Below, piece by piece: positions 1-11,447 of a DNA stretch of 64,000 nt (positions are counted from its first letter, which is position 1; each line of letters opens with the position of its first letter). The position numbers and the translations under genes are program-made. The notes beneath the pieces are model-generated. The model had not been told where the DNA came from. It ran no database searches and was given only the letters and a program-made list of their open reading frames with translations. Source of the stretch: Blepharisma japonicum (lineage: Eukaryota; Ciliophora; Heterotrichea; Heterotrichida; Blepharismidae); NCBI GenBank assembly GCA_949751835.1, contig CATKHK010000003.1, positions 248,001 through 312,000 on the forward strand, in the 5' to 3' direction.

Positions 1-121
1 ATATTTCATGATATTTCGCACTATATATAAACTGAAAACGTTTCTTAAATTATTATAAATTTACTTTATGCAAGCTTTCTGAAGTTTATTGCCCATTACG
101 TACAAATAAAGCAAATAATAA

Positions 122-1633
122 ATGTTTGAATCCTCAGTGACTTTTTCATTAACTCAAATCTCTGAAGAACAGCAAAAATCTGCCAAATACATTCGCAGAG
201 ATACTACTAAACTCCCTAAATTATCCTTAACAGCTCGTGACAAAACTGCAAGCCCTCGATCTTCAAGGCGAGAAAGCTCAAAAAACACAACTTTCCGTTC
301 TAAATCTAACATGCGCACTAACAGCTTCACCCAAAGCACTAACCATCTCTTACAAACCATCGACCAATCCGTCTCAGAAAAGCTTGGAACTCTATACCTA
401 AATCCCAAAGAATTGGTCGACACTGTCAAAAAAATGGAGAAAAGCAAAAGTTCTCATGATTTTACAGGGATGCTAGACAATGATGTAGACTTCAAAAAGC
501 GGACATTAAATAAGCTGCTTTTTTTGAAAAAACTTAAAGAGGACGAGCTTAATAGTTTAAAACTGCAAGTTATCACAAATCAAACTACTATTAAAGAAGT
601 AGAAAGAATGGAAAACGTTGCTAGTGGATTAAACGCTAAAATAGAAGCAGTGAAAGAAGACTATAATGATTCAGTTTTTGTGAAAAATAGCTTAAATTTT
701 ATGATCTCACAAAGGCAGAGCAATATTGAAGCTATGAGAGAAAAGATAAGAGAGCTAAAAGAAGAAAAAGAAGAAACCAATGGAAAAATACAAGAAATAG
801 TTGCTGAAAAGAGAAGATATGAAGCTTATGCCAAAAAAGTAGGACTGAGGGTAGAAGGGTTTGTGGAGAAATTAAAAGAGCAGAAAGAAACAGCTGCAAT
901 GAAGAAAGAAAATTTTGTGAGCGAATATACAGAAAGAAAGTTCATGAAAGAATTTTTAAAAAAGCAGCTGAATCAAAATAGTATAAAAAATAAGGTTAGC
1001 GAAAATGAAAGCAAAATTCAAGGCTTGGAAACTCATTTAGGAAAAATTGAAGATGAAGAACAGTTAGAAAGCGAATTTAATGCTTGCTTAAATTACATTA
1101 AAAGGCAAGATCTTGTATTCAGCAAGCTTAAAAAGCAGTCAAATGTGAACTCCATTGAAGAGATTTCAGACTATTTTATTCAGCTAAAAGAAGCAACAGC
1201 TTCATTAAGCAATTCTAAAGTTGACTTGGAATCTAAAATTGAGCTTAAAAGAAAAGAGCTAGAAAACATTAAGAAAATTCTTGAGCAAACCAAACTCAAC
1301 TGTTTAGTTGAGCCAATTATTGGATATGAAGCTCAAGTTACCAAAAAAATTGAAGATAAAGAGTGGCATACAGAACTAACAAAAGAGAGAATAAAACGTC
1401 AAGAGGATCAGCTCTCTCAGTTATCAGGGATATTGACAAGGCTTCTTTATCAAGTTCAAGGAGAAATTGCTTTGCATGATTTTCTCCCTTCGAATTTGAC
1501 TATTGCTTTGGAAAAATTCAAAGCAAGAACAATAGAAATGTTTGACTTTATAGACCAAGAATCAACAGTTTACCAGCCCACAAAATCTGATGCTTCAAAA
1601 GATAATTCTGTAACAATAGAAGTGCATCATTAA
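122..1633 (+). CDS. Long coiled-coil protein, unrecognised
   Basis: 503 residues, ATG to TAA, no intron or internal TGA needed. The first ~105 residues are basic and rich in Ser, Thr and Arg, probably disordered. From about residue 120 to 470 the protein is Lys/Glu-rich with heptad-like spacing of Leu, Ile and Val, typical of a long coiled coil. I see no catalytic motif, membrane segment or signal peptide. In a ciliate, proteins of this shape are often cytoskeletal, basal-body or ciliary, but that is inference from architecture only. It converges with the Prp39 gene on the minus strand, leaving about 80 bp between the two stop codons. Confidence 0.8.
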   Translation: MFESSVTFSLTQISEEQQKSAKYIRRDTTKLPKLSLTARDKTASPRSSRRESSKNTTFRSKSNMRTNSFTQSTNHLLQTIDQSVSEKLGTLYLNPKELVDTVKKMEKSKSSHDFTGMLDNDVDFKKRTLNKLLFLKKLKEDELNSLKLQVITNQTTIKEVERMENVASGLNAKIEAVKEDYNDSVFVKNSLNFMISQRQSNIEAMREKIRELKEEKEETNGKIQEIVAEKRRYEAYAKKVGLRVEGFVEKLKEQKETAAMKKENFVSEYTERKFMKEFLKKQLNQNSIKNKVSENESKIQGLETHLGKIEDEEQLESEFNACLNYIKRQDLVFSKLKKQSNVNSIEEISDYFIQLKEATASLSNSKVDLESKIELKRKELENIKKILEQTKLNCLVEPIIGYEAQVTKKIEDKEWHTELTKERIKRQEDQLSQLSGILTRLLYQVQGEIALHDFLPSNLTIALEKFKARTIEMFDFIDQESTVYQPTKSDASKDNSVTIEVHH

Positions 1634-1713
1634 ACTAAGAAGTTTTGGAAATATAAAATACTCTATTATGTACATTTCCAATTAATAATAAATAATTTGA
1701 CATAAATAATTAG

Positions 1714-3345
1714 TTATCCTATATTTTGTCGTTTATTAGGTTCAGATTCTTCATAAACTGTAATTCTTCTCATTCTTTTGATTTTTGCTGCTGCTTTGAA
1801 TTTCTGAGTTAAAGCGGCTTGGTGATGAAAAACTAGCCTAAATCTTTCTTCAAGCTCTTTTAACTCATTTCCATTTTCCCATGACTCTCTCATAAAATCG
1901 ATATAGCTTACCCATAACTCTAACTTTTCCTGTGGAGACAAATCAGAATTAAAGCTTAATCCTAATTCAAAAACATCTCTGATTCTTGTTTTTTTATCAT
2001 GCAAATCAGTTAAGCACCCTAAAGAATTTATATAAGCATAATAAATAGATTTTTTGTCCCCAGCTTTTTTGATGGCATCACTATAAATTTCTAATGCTTT
2101 GTCTAAATTATTCATCTGATGCTGAGTGAAATTGGCATATTGTCCTGCAACAAATACTATGCTATCTGATTTGCCATTCTCTAATGCAATAGAATATGCA
2201 AGCTTAAAAAGCCTATCTACTTCTTCAAAGTTTCTTTGCCTTCTTTCTAGATTTATGTGTTTATAGACCCCTTCTAATAATCCTGGAGTGACATCTTCAT
2301 AAGCATGCTTATATAATTTTCTAGCCTCATCTATGTATTTATGCAACTCTTCAAAGTATCCTTGTGCGATAAATAAATCAGGTCTTCTAGACAAAAAATG
2401 AGTATTGGCTCGACTATAAAGCTCTCTTGCCTTTTCAAACCCTTGAATTTTTTCAATGTACCTAGCATAGCGAATCCAAAATTCAGAGTAATAGCAAGCT
2501 GCAACTATGCAGCGCTCATAAAGAAGCCGAATTCTGTCACCATCCCCTTCATTTTCCTCAAATTCTAAATATCTTCTCCAGTTATGAATTTGTTCATTAT
2601 CAAGATCTTTCGTGCTGAAATTTGATCTTTTTATTCCTTGCTCAAATGTTTTTCTTTTGTTATTTTCAACCACGACTTTTTCATAAGCAATAACGATTTC
2701 TTCTACGCGTCTTTTTTTAGCAAATTCGTAATCTTCCTGAGAAGCTAATGAAGGCAGATTTTTCCCAAAAGCATCAATAAAATTTTTGAATCTCGTATAA
2801 TACTCATACAATTTATTTGTAGGAAAGCTCAGCAAACTGCTAAAAATTGACTCCATTGCTACATAATTTTTATGATTTTTTTCAAAATCCAAGTATTTAT
2901 CCCACAACAAATTTGACGTATAAACTTTTCCGCATGCATTTGTGGCTTTAATAAAAAGCTCTCTTGTTTCTTCTTCTGTGCTGTGATCTGTTTTCCATAT
3001 ACAATAATGCAGCCATAAATCCACACTTACAGGAATATACTTTAACCCTTCCTCATACGTGCAAATAACCATTTCATAATTATTTTCCGAGCTATAAACA
3101 TCCGCAAGTTTCCTCCAAATCGGATAATACTGCGGAAACTCTTGTAAAAATTCTTGATAAATACTTTTGCTTTTTTCATTAGATTTCTAATTAGAAATTA
3201 CATATTTTTCCACTTGTTTAATCAGCTCAAGCCAAATGTCGAAGTCATAAGGGTTATAAACCAAAATTTGTCGCAATTTATTTTCGTCTTCTCTTTCCTG
3301 AGTCTGGAAATTCATTGCAAAATCTGATGCTAAAAAGCCCGTCAT
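1714..3345 (-). CDS. PRP39: Pre-mRNA-processing factor 39 (HAT-repeat U1 snRNP protein)
   Basis: 538 residues after removal of a 15-nt intron at 3187-3201 (GTAATTTCTAATTAG on the minus strand), which carries the only frame break. Without it the N-terminal ~50 residues would be lost. HAT repeats run through the protein: recurring W..Y..FE, YERCI, A..LYSRA and RRxPD-type helices, for example IWLEL near residue 39, WRRYLEFEE and FWIRYARY mid-protein. Prp39 is a U1 snRNP-associated factor that helps 5' splice-site recognition. The match is to the Prp39/Prp42 family as a whole; length is close to yeast Prp39. Relevant here because this genome must splice 15-nt introns. It shares a ~110-bp divergent upstream region with the next gene. 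Confidence 0.85.
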
Positions 3346-3455
3346 TTATAATTGTTGTAATAAAGAAAGACAATAAATAGAGATTAAGCCAAAATAATTT
3401 AAAGAGATTTAAAAATACATGAATAGCTGCTTTATTAGAATGGTCTATTATAATA

Positions 3456-3899
3456 ATGGCCATCAATATTGCTGATCACGATCCTGGATATATCCCTCCT
3501 CCACCAACCCGTGAACAAGAAATCGAGTACATTGAGAATTTAGAAAAAGATTTTAGAAATCGCCACTTCCGCCACAGAAATTACGCTCCAGATCCTACAA
3601 GACACTTCTGGCAAAGTTATGATGATAAAGTTACCCACTATCGTGCTGATTATTGGCTGAAGTTCTTGCTCGGAGCATTTTTGGCAGTGCCATTGGCGAG
3701 TTTCCTCACAAGGAAATCACCATCTAAGTCAAGCTTTATGAATATTCCTTTCAGAACTTATCCATACCAGCAGAATTTCAGATTTTGGACTTTCTTTATT
3801 ACTTATGATCTCGGCTTAGCCTATGGATTTGCTCATTTCCTTAAAAACACTGATTACTTTGAGCCTTTAATCCCATTAACAAGGGAAAAAAAGTTATAA
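3456..3899 (+). CDS. Small membrane protein, possibly mitochondrial
   Basis: 147 residues, ATG to TAA. The N-terminal ~65 residues are polar, rich in Pro, Arg, His and Asp (a PPPP run near residue 15). A hydrophobic segment follows at about 69-83 (LLGAFLAVPLASFL) and a weaker one near 110-125 in an aromatic stretch. I do not recognise a family. Size, charge pattern and one or two membrane spans resemble lineage-specific respiratory-complex subunits of ciliate mitochondria, but that is inference and no cleavable presequence is obvious. Head-to-head with Prp39; 78 bp upstream of the carboxypeptidase-like gene on the same strand. Confidence 0.7.
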   Translation: MAINIADHDPGYIPPPPTREQEIEYIENLEKDFRNRHFRHRNYAPDPTRHFWQSYDDKVTHYRADYWLKFLLGAFLAVPLASFLTRKSPSKSSFMNIPFRTYPYQQNFRFWTFFITYDLGLAYGFAHFLKNTDYFEPLIPLTREKKL

Positions 3900-3977
3900 C
3901 CTAATAAAAGGTTTCTTCTAATTAGCTAATATAAAACTCTATTTAAATAGTAAAATGTAACCTTCTATAATATAAAT

Positions 3978-5666
3978 ATGAAAATTACTGTGTGGGTGCT
4001 TGCAGCCCTGAATGTTTTGGCGTTGTGAAACGACACAGTGAGCACTGGGTCACTAGGAGGGTATTTTACATACACTGAGATCCAAAATGATATGATTAGT
4101 CTAGTATCAGAATTCCCCAATTTAGTTACATCAGGGACTGTTGGTTCAACTTATAAAGGAGAAGAGATAAAGTACTTGCAAATTTCATTATCAGAAGGCC
4201 TAGCTCAGTCCGAAAGGACTGGCATTATGATAACGGCAGCTCAATTTGCAGGATACCCAATCGGTCCTTCTCAGGTCATGTATATTGCAAAAGCTCTTGC
4301 GAATACTTACAAAGACGATATCAACGAAGAATTTATTTTGAGTGTTTCAACTGTTTGGCTTATACCAGTCATCAACGTTGATGCATATAAGCAAATGGAA
4401 ACAGCTTATAACGCAAATAAAAATTTTCCAGTAAATTTAAAAAACTTGAACACTACTGGATGCACAACTGCAGATGAAGGAGGGGTTAATCTTGATAGAA
4501 ATTGGGGCTTTGAATGGAATTCTGGCCATTCCTCCCATAAGCCTTGTAATTCAGCGTATAACGGATATAAAAGTTTTTCTGAGTCGGAGACCTTGGCCTT
4601 AAAAAATTTCGTGGAGAGTAAAAATATAAGCGTATGGATTCATTATGACAGAAGTGAAGATACTTGTGTCACCCCTTATACTTCATCAGGTAAATCAAAA
4701 TTCAAAGGACCTGTTAAACATTTTTTCAAAGGTCTGGAAAAATCCTTGCCAAAAACTACTAAATTTGGGAACATCAAAGAAGTATATGGAGACAAAGAGG
4801 ATGGAACTTTGATTGATTATGCATATTCAGAAGGAATAATAGCTTTTGAGATGGGGATCAACCATACTATAACCCCGTCGCTTTCTATTTTTGAAAAGTA
4901 TTACAACTCAGCTATGTATGCTATGGAAAGAGCGAACTATTGTCTGAATTTAGAAGTAAGTACTGCTGAATATTATTGTGATGATGGCCCTTATTCTTGT
5001 GGCAATAAAAATTCCAGCAGCTACATTATTTATAAAATTAATGTAGAGAACAGTGGACTATATGATGCTGAAAGCTTAAAAGTTTTATTTGTTTCTAATA
5101 ACGATGAAACAACTGAATATAAGATTTCACCTAGTAAACTTATAAAGCTAGAAGATGACAAAAAGATTTCTTACAATATGACTGTTATTGCTGCAAACTC
5201 TACTTATATATCAGTTGAGGCTGATTTTGAAGTTTACAGCAGTGAGATTGCAAATTTCTCATTAATTGTTGAAAAAGAAAAGGTTAAGGGAGCTAAAAGT
5301 TCAGTTCTAATTAATTATCAAGTTTCTGTTAGCAAAGATGAAGTGCCAGTTTATGATCATGTATCACAAAGCCTTACTATTTCGAATAAAGTAGTTAATA
5401 ATGATGATGGAGGAGATGATAGCAGTAATAAAAAAGGAATTGCTATCGGGATTGGGCTAGGATTTGGAGTAGTTTTAATCATCATTATTATTGGAATTGT
5501 CTGCTACTGCAAAAGGAAAAGAGAAGGCCCGAATCTTAGGCCACCTAAAAATCAAGAAATCACTGAAAGCTTGCCGCAGTTTAAGCCTGCTTCTGATCTT
5601 CAAGCAAGAGAAGTTAGTGTACCTCCAGTAAGATATGATCCATCAGCTCCATCAGAAAGAATTTAA
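3978..5666 (+). CDS. M14 zinc-carboxypeptidase-like type I membrane protein, zinc motif lost
   Basis: 562 residues. The ATG at 3978 gives a signal peptide (KITVWVLAALNVLAL) followed by TGA read as Trp at residue 17. The M14 peptidase fold covers about residues 25-320: the Arg-Asn pair of the substrate pocket is present (NLDRNWGFEW, R174/N175), the third zinc ligand is present (WIHYD, H222) and the general-base Glu is present (AFEMG, E291). The paired HxxE zinc ligands are not: the aligned segment reads AAQFAGYPIGP, giving F90 and Y93 where His and Glu belong. After a beta-rich ectodomain comes a membrane segment at about 487-510 and a short basic cytoplasmic tail. Likely a surface or vacuolar binding protein rather than an active peptidase (inference). 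Confidence 0.85.
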
Positions 5667-5853
5667 GCTCAATTAACATAAAGAGTATTATCCTTAATTT
5701 TATATATTCATATCTTAAAAATCTATAAAAGCTAAAAGAAAGTAATCATAAATTAATAATTAGCTTTATGTGCAATATCAGCTATTATGGTTATATTTTA
5801 TTTCTCTAATATTAATTTTATTTGCTTTCTCCTACTTTCATATTATTACTGTT

Positions 5854-8080
5854 ATGAAAGCATATAAATTTCCTGTAAAAGACTGCAAAGCCCATGCATT
5901 TTGCAGCTATCCTTTCACAGAAGATGTCGCGAATCTTGATACAGCCGATTTAAAATCATATTTAAAATCTCTTTCTCCCAACAAAAAATACAATTTATCA
6001 GAGCGCGAAATAATTAGCACTAACACCTTAGCAACAGAATTAGATGTAAAATACCTTAAAAAAATTCAAGATCGGATGGACGACCACAACTCAGTAAAAT
6101 CTGGGATTCCTATAGTAACTGAAGAGGGCCTAAGCGATTGATGCCAGCAAAGTATTAATCGGCGATTCCCAGTTATCCCTAACATTCGGCCTTTTATGGT
6201 TTCCAAGCCAATCTATGAGTATTTGAAAAGCGTGCAAGATATTAAAAAATCACCACAGGGTGGAGGAAATAATGCAGGTTCTAGAGAGTTGATTACACAA
6301 GGAGAAATCCAATCGATTTTAGAAAATAATAAAGTGAATATTTATTCATTAGAGCCACGGACGATGGAAAATGGGACTGCTTTTATGTACCCAAGACAAA
6401 AAGACAGAGAAAAGCCTAGGAAATCACTCTTAACCAATTCCTCAGTTAAAATTGTACAAAGAACTCACAGTGCGAGAAGCAATAATTCAAATACTAGCTA
6501 TACAAGAGCTCGAAGCTCTGTTATGAGCCAAATTTTGCACCAATTTAATACAGAAGTAAAAGAATACCATGGGAATTTAAGGACTGACTCTCACAATGCC
6601 AGGGAAATTTATGAAGGGATTTTAAAAGAAGGAAAAATTCAGCTGAAGCTAGAACGATCTTTAACTAAAGAAAAAATAGTATTTTTGTCAGATAACCAAA
6701 TAAAGCTACTAGACCAAGATATAGTTTATAACCAACCTTCTTATTTAATGATGCACCTTGAGCTTATTCATGAAACTGAGACTGATGATGCTTATAAACT
6801 AGGATTAAAAAATGATTGGAAAAATGCACTGCATGAATATAAAGAAAACTTTAAAAAACAAGGACCTTCTCAAAGAGGCTGCATAAATATAGCTGTGTGC
6901 TTAGAACATCTGCATAGCTATGAAATGAGCAGAGCTTGGTTTTCTGAGTAAGAAGTTATTTAGGGCTCTGAGATTTGATATAAAATCACCTGAAGTGTTA
7001 TTAGGTCTTGCAATTGCGAGTTTTAAGTTAAATGAAGTAGGAAGCTGCATCTATTTTTGTGATCGATTAATGGAAATTGAGCAAGCTAAAGATGGAAGAG
7101 TCTATTTTTTAATGTCTCTTTGTAGCAAAGTAATAAACAGTATTGATGAAAGCACGCTTCATTATTTATTACTGCTACAAAGATGTCCAGAAGATAGACT
7201 AAGCCCAGTCCAATCTACTCATGATTGAGATGAAACAGTTCCATTGGAGAAATGGATGTATAAGTCAAATATTCCTTTTTTCAGAAGATTCGATAAGAAA
7301 AAGCTTGTAAATTTTATTTAGAAACATCTCAGTAATTATGATATTGTACATTTAGAGTCAGCACATGTATTTGTTCCTGACCAAGATAAAGCATATATCA
7401 TCATTAATGGCATGATAAAGGTACGAGACCACACACAGTATTTAACAAATCCTAAACTATTATGAAGAATCCGGTGTGGACATTATCTATATTATCCCTA
7501 TCACAGATTGTTCTTTGATAATCCTTATATCTGGCTTTTCGTTGATAGAAATACTTGTGTTCTGTCTATTCCTTCAGAGGATTTTGAAACTTTGCTTAAA
7601 GAATCTAGACAGTTAAATTCTGTCATCCTGACAAATGTACTTTGCTCGTTTAAACTTTTCAAAAATATTAGCGATTGTTGTATAGACTCTCTAGTGCAAG
7701 AATCAATGAAATTAAAAAAATTCAAAAAAAGCCAGCTTATTAGGAGAAAAATTGGAGTCAGTGCGGAAGGGAGAGGACTATTTGGGATAATTATTAGTGG
7801 ACTGGTTGATGTAAGAAGAGAAGATGGGCATGATATAGGCATGAAAGGAAGAGGAGATTATTTCGCTGAAGAGTTTGTGTTTAAAGAAATGAGGGGGTGT
7901 GCATCATATGGAGACTTTTATGCCAGAACTGATACAGTAGAAATTGGGTTTATAATTGCCTCAGATATTTTAAAACTTCCTGAGCATGAACTTGAAAAAT
8001 TGAAAAACAATTTAAGCACCTTTAAAAGAACGAGATCTCGTAAAGAAACTCATACAAAAAATAACTCTTTTTGGCTTTAA
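5854..8080 (+). CDS. Cyclic-nucleotide-binding-like domain protein with TPR-like region
   Basis: 731 residues with two introns: 6948-6963 (16 nt, GTAAGAAGTTATTTAG) and 7307-7321 (15 nt, GTAAATTTTATTTAG). TGA at 6139 and 7226 is Trp. The upstream in-frame hydrophobic stretch lacks an ATG, so the ATG at 5854 is taken as start; that choice is uncertain. The middle (about residues 270-440) looks like TPR-type helices (LGLAIASFKLNE, SIYF-like repeats). The C-terminal ~230 residues contain two cNMP-binding-like beta rolls (VFVPDQDKAYIIINGMIKV and a second around LFGIIISGLVDVRRED). The phosphate-binding cassette is not clearly conserved, so nucleotide binding is doubtful. Similar CNB proteins without kinase domains are common in ciliates; role unknown. 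Confidence 0.75.
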
Positions 8081-8553
8081 AGCAAAAATTTTAATTTTTA
8101 TCTAAATGATTCAATCAGAATAAATGTCTATTAACTAAATGCTATTGCGAATAAGATCTTTTAGAGTACATGATTAAATCAAAAAAAATTAATAGTTATG
8201 CAATAAGTGATAATAAGATTTATTATGGAAATAATATTTATAAATCACAGATAAAGTTTGTTTTAATTGCAACTTTAAGGCTATTTTTACTTTAAATTGC
8301 ATTACCCCTTATTTCCTGAATATGCATTAATATTTATTACCCCTTATTTTCCTGGATATGTATTAATAATCCCATTAAATAAGCTAGTACGAATTAGAAT
8401 TTTTAAAATTAATATTCCAAAATAATTGACATCTATATTCCTTATAAAAATCTAATAAAACTCAGAATTCACCATTTTACTATTTTTTATTATTCAAATC
8501 ATTTTATTCGTGACACATTTTGATTGATTGAAATAGATCTATTTTTTATTAAA
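8081..8553. other. Intergenic, 473 bp, AT-rich
   Basis: No open frame or RNA-like structure seen. It holds a short imperfect tandem duplication listed separately. Confidence 0.6.
8301..8369. repeat. Imperfect tandem repeat, two units of about 34 bp
   Basis: Two adjacent copies, 8301-8333 and 8336-8369, share ATTACCCCTTATTT, then CCTG, then ATATG and ATTAATA, with a few substitutions and one extra T in the second. It sits upstream of the EGF/RING gene. It may be a local duplication only, or a duplicated regulatory box. Confidence 0.6.
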
Positions 8554-9933
8554 ATGATACTTGCATTGGTTGCAATATCGATAGTGAGTCTTGCTATTGC
8601 AAACTCAAATATAACAGTGACACCTTTATCAATTGGCCGTTCAATTTCCAAAAACCAAACCGAAACTTGAGCTTATTTTCAGATTAAAGATTATGGTTCT
8701 TTTAGTTTGTATTTGTCAGTCAGTATCGAACTTACTGAACCTGCATATGTTTGTTTAGGTATTAAAGAAAATGGGCTGCCTGAGGCCTCTTCTGGATACC
8801 CACAATTTGACTGGCTTGACATAGACAATTGAAACTTGGGTTCAAAAAGGCATAATGTTATAATATCTCCCTACCAATATGCATTATCTTCTTTAATCGT
8901 CGGAGTTTATTTAAAAGAAAGCATCGAAATAGCCTATAATATTACTGCTAAACAATTTGTAAGTCAACCTTGTATAAATAATTGTACAGAAAACGGTCAA
9001 TGTAATAAAGGAAATTGCAATTGCGATAAAGGATATATTGGTAAAGACTGCCAAGTAATTTCAAAAGTTTTAGATGTCAACGATTCTCAATACATATTGA
9101 CAGAGCCTGGGTCCATAACATATGCTGATTATGGCGAAATAGACTCAAAAACAGGAGAAAATATTGATGTCATTATACACTCATACGATAGCCCTATTAC
9201 TGTCTGTGCCAAACCATCTCAAATAAACTGAACAACTACTTTACCAACAAAATCAGTTTGCCGAATAAGACTTAATGGAACAGATATTAAATATACTATA
9301 AGTCCAGATGACTATATGACCTATTTTGCAATAATAAACACAGATAGCAATACAGCTAATCTTCAAGTTATACTGACTGGAAGCAGCAGTGGAGATTCGT
9401 CGAAGGAAATAATTTTTATTTCTTTAATTACTGTATGCTCAGCTGTGGTTTTAGGCTGGATTTCTTTTGCGATATATAAAACAAGGAAAAGATTTCAAGT
9501 AATTTCATATAGAAGCGAAAATTATTTGAATCGGGCTTTAGAAATAAAAGACATTGAAAACCATTTTCCTGAAAGAAATATCCGGCAGATAGATATAGAT
9601 AAAGGCAGCACATCATGCCCTATATGTTTAGATAATTTCAATCTAGATGATATAGTTAGAGAACTCTTATGTGACCATATTTATCACAAAAAATGCATTG
9701 ATGAATGGTTCGCAACAAAAACTTTTTGTTGTTTGTGCAAGCGGGAATATAAAAATGCTGAGAATTTGGATTTAACTAGAGCTATTGAAGAGACAGTGGG
9801 AATCAATAATAGCTTGGGATTAATGGTGGGAGTGAATGAAGAATCTCAAGGAATTATAACAAGCAACCCTGTTCATGAAGAGCATGAAGAAGTTGATGCA
9901 ACATTTCGATTAAATTCACCAAATATTAACTAA
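8554..9933 (+). CDS. Secreted/membrane protein with EGF-like module, transmembrane helix and RING-H2 finger
   Basis: 459 residues with TGA as Trp at three positions (8669, 8830, 9229). Signal peptide at the N terminus (MILALVAISIVSLAIA). An ectodomain follows, including an EGF-like cysteine cluster around residues 146-168 (CINNC, NGQCNKGNCNC, GKDC). A single membrane helix lies at about 285-308 (IIFISLITVCSAVVLGW). The cytoplasmic part carries a RING-H2 finger (CPIC ... CDHIYHKKCIDEW ... CCLC) at about 355-395. The order (ectodomain, TM, RING-H2) is that of membrane E3 ubiquitin ligases of the PA-TM-RING/GRAIL or ATL style, but with an EGF module instead of a PA domain. Probable role: ubiquitination at endosomal or surface membranes (inference). 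Confidence 0.87.
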
Positions 9934-10184
9934 AATTTTATATATTTAATTTTCTTTATATAGAATCCATATTTGATTTACGAAAAATTCTACTGAAGAA
10001 TTGTCTTAAAAATGTCGAAAATTTATTAATTGCTATATTGACTTTAATAAATCAGCAGCTTTTCTCAAAAATTCAAAAGAAATATCAAATAATCGACATA
10101 AAATTTAATTTAGGAATGTTATAATTTGCTTATTAATTGTTGTGTAAATTTATTTCTAAACAGTAAAAATATCCTAATGATAGC

Positions 10185-10739
10185 TTAGTTATTTGTTTTT
10201 AATAAATAATTTGTCCCTTGCTTTAATGCTTGCTCTTTCGCGATTGCTGCTGCCTTAGTTGCTTCTTCCTTAAAAGATTCAATTCCTTTGTCAATCTTTT
10301 CTTGGTTTTTAAGTAAGATAGGCTGAACAATATTTTCATAAAGAATTAAAGCTCCTTTTATCTGGGGAGAGAATAAAAAGAACAGAAATAGAAGTTTGAA
10401 AGGATGATAGAAAGGGACCCATGAGAATAAAAAGGATGCTGAGTCATCTATAAACCTACATATAGCGTAAACCACCCAGTATGTAAGTCATTGTTTATCA
10501 TCGTCAGTCTCTGCTGATTCAATTGCTTTGAATGACATATAAGCTGGATAAATGAACCCTATAAAATCTCCAATGATATCAGCGCCAATCCCAAACATCA
10601 TAAAGCCAAATAAGCACGAGGCTAAAATCACTACGATATGAGAGGTTTGCAAACCAGTTTTTGAGGATATTAGCTTCAGGATTGTGTTGTCTTTTGTACT
10701 TTCGTTTAGGCGAAACAAAAACTGGTTGATTTGATCCAT
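10185..10739 (-). CDS. REEP/Yop1 (TB2/DP1/HVA22) ER-tubule-shaping protein
   Basis: 184 residues with TGA as Trp at 10486-10488. The TB2/DP1/HVA22 core is visible: GFIYPAYMSFKAIES, then WLTYWVVYAI, SWVPFYHPFKLLFLFFL and GALILYENIVQP. The family inserts paired hairpins into the ER membrane and curves it into tubules, acting with reticulons and Sey1/atlastin. A C-terminal amphipathic, Lys/Ala-rich helix (about residues 145-175) is typical of the group. Length matches yeast Yop1 (180). Which REEP subgroup it belongs to cannot be told here. Confidence 0.9.
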
Positions 10740-11447
10740 TTATGATTTTAAATCATTAGGGTGATGTCATAATAATACTAATCAAATTTAATTAGAAAGA
10801 GAAATTGTAAGGATGGTTCCTAATTTAAACTTCTCTTGCGTAAGTTAATATTATCTAATTTTCTAAACATACGCAGAAAAAGCAAATTTGAAAGATAATA
10901 AAGACGATTTTAATCGAAAAATGTAGTTATTAAGATTTTTAATGAGGATTAGTTTAATCTTTATTTAAATTTAATAATTTTTCACAAATAAATAAAAAAA
11001 TAAAATATCAATTAAAAAAGGAATTAATAATTGAGCAAAAAGCTGTAAAAATTAATTAATTCAAATTTATATGTATTATTTTATCCAAAACTGTGGCTTC
11101 TTATACTTGATAGAATACTTGTCTCAGTGACTATGCCAAATGATTAGAAGTTGCATTAATCACCCAAGAAACTGGGATAATGTATACTCGTTGTCTTCCT
11201 ATGCAAGAGAAATCCAACCGAGCTCCCAGAGAAAGTTCGAGGACTGTAGGATTTTTGCTAATCCAGCTAATTTTCTCTATAATCTTCCTAATCTCTTGAT
11301 AGGGAAGGTCTTTTTACAATATACCCATAAAGAAGCCATTTCATGCCGCCTTATAGATGCCATTCTCTTCAAGAGGTAAATATAAAAGATTGTGCACGCT
11401 ATGTTAAGCATGCAAAAATAACTAATTCTCTAACCCATAAATTAAAA
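10740..11447. other. Intergenic interval with an uncertain short ORF
   Basis: 10740-11070 is very AT-rich with nothing recognisable. 11071-11400 is less AT-rich and open in more than one frame; see the ORF entry at 11071. Confidence 0.5.
11071..11379 (+). CDS. Uncertain ORF, 102 residues
   Basis: ATG to TAA with TGA as Trp at 11128. I recognise no family. A second plus-strand frame is also open for more than 60 codons across the same segment, and the minus strand has a partly open frame starting MASIRRHEM. Base composition is less AT-rich than the flanks. The multiple open frames make it unclear which, if any, is translated; a structured RNA is another possibility. Treat as a candidate only. 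Confidence 0.25.
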
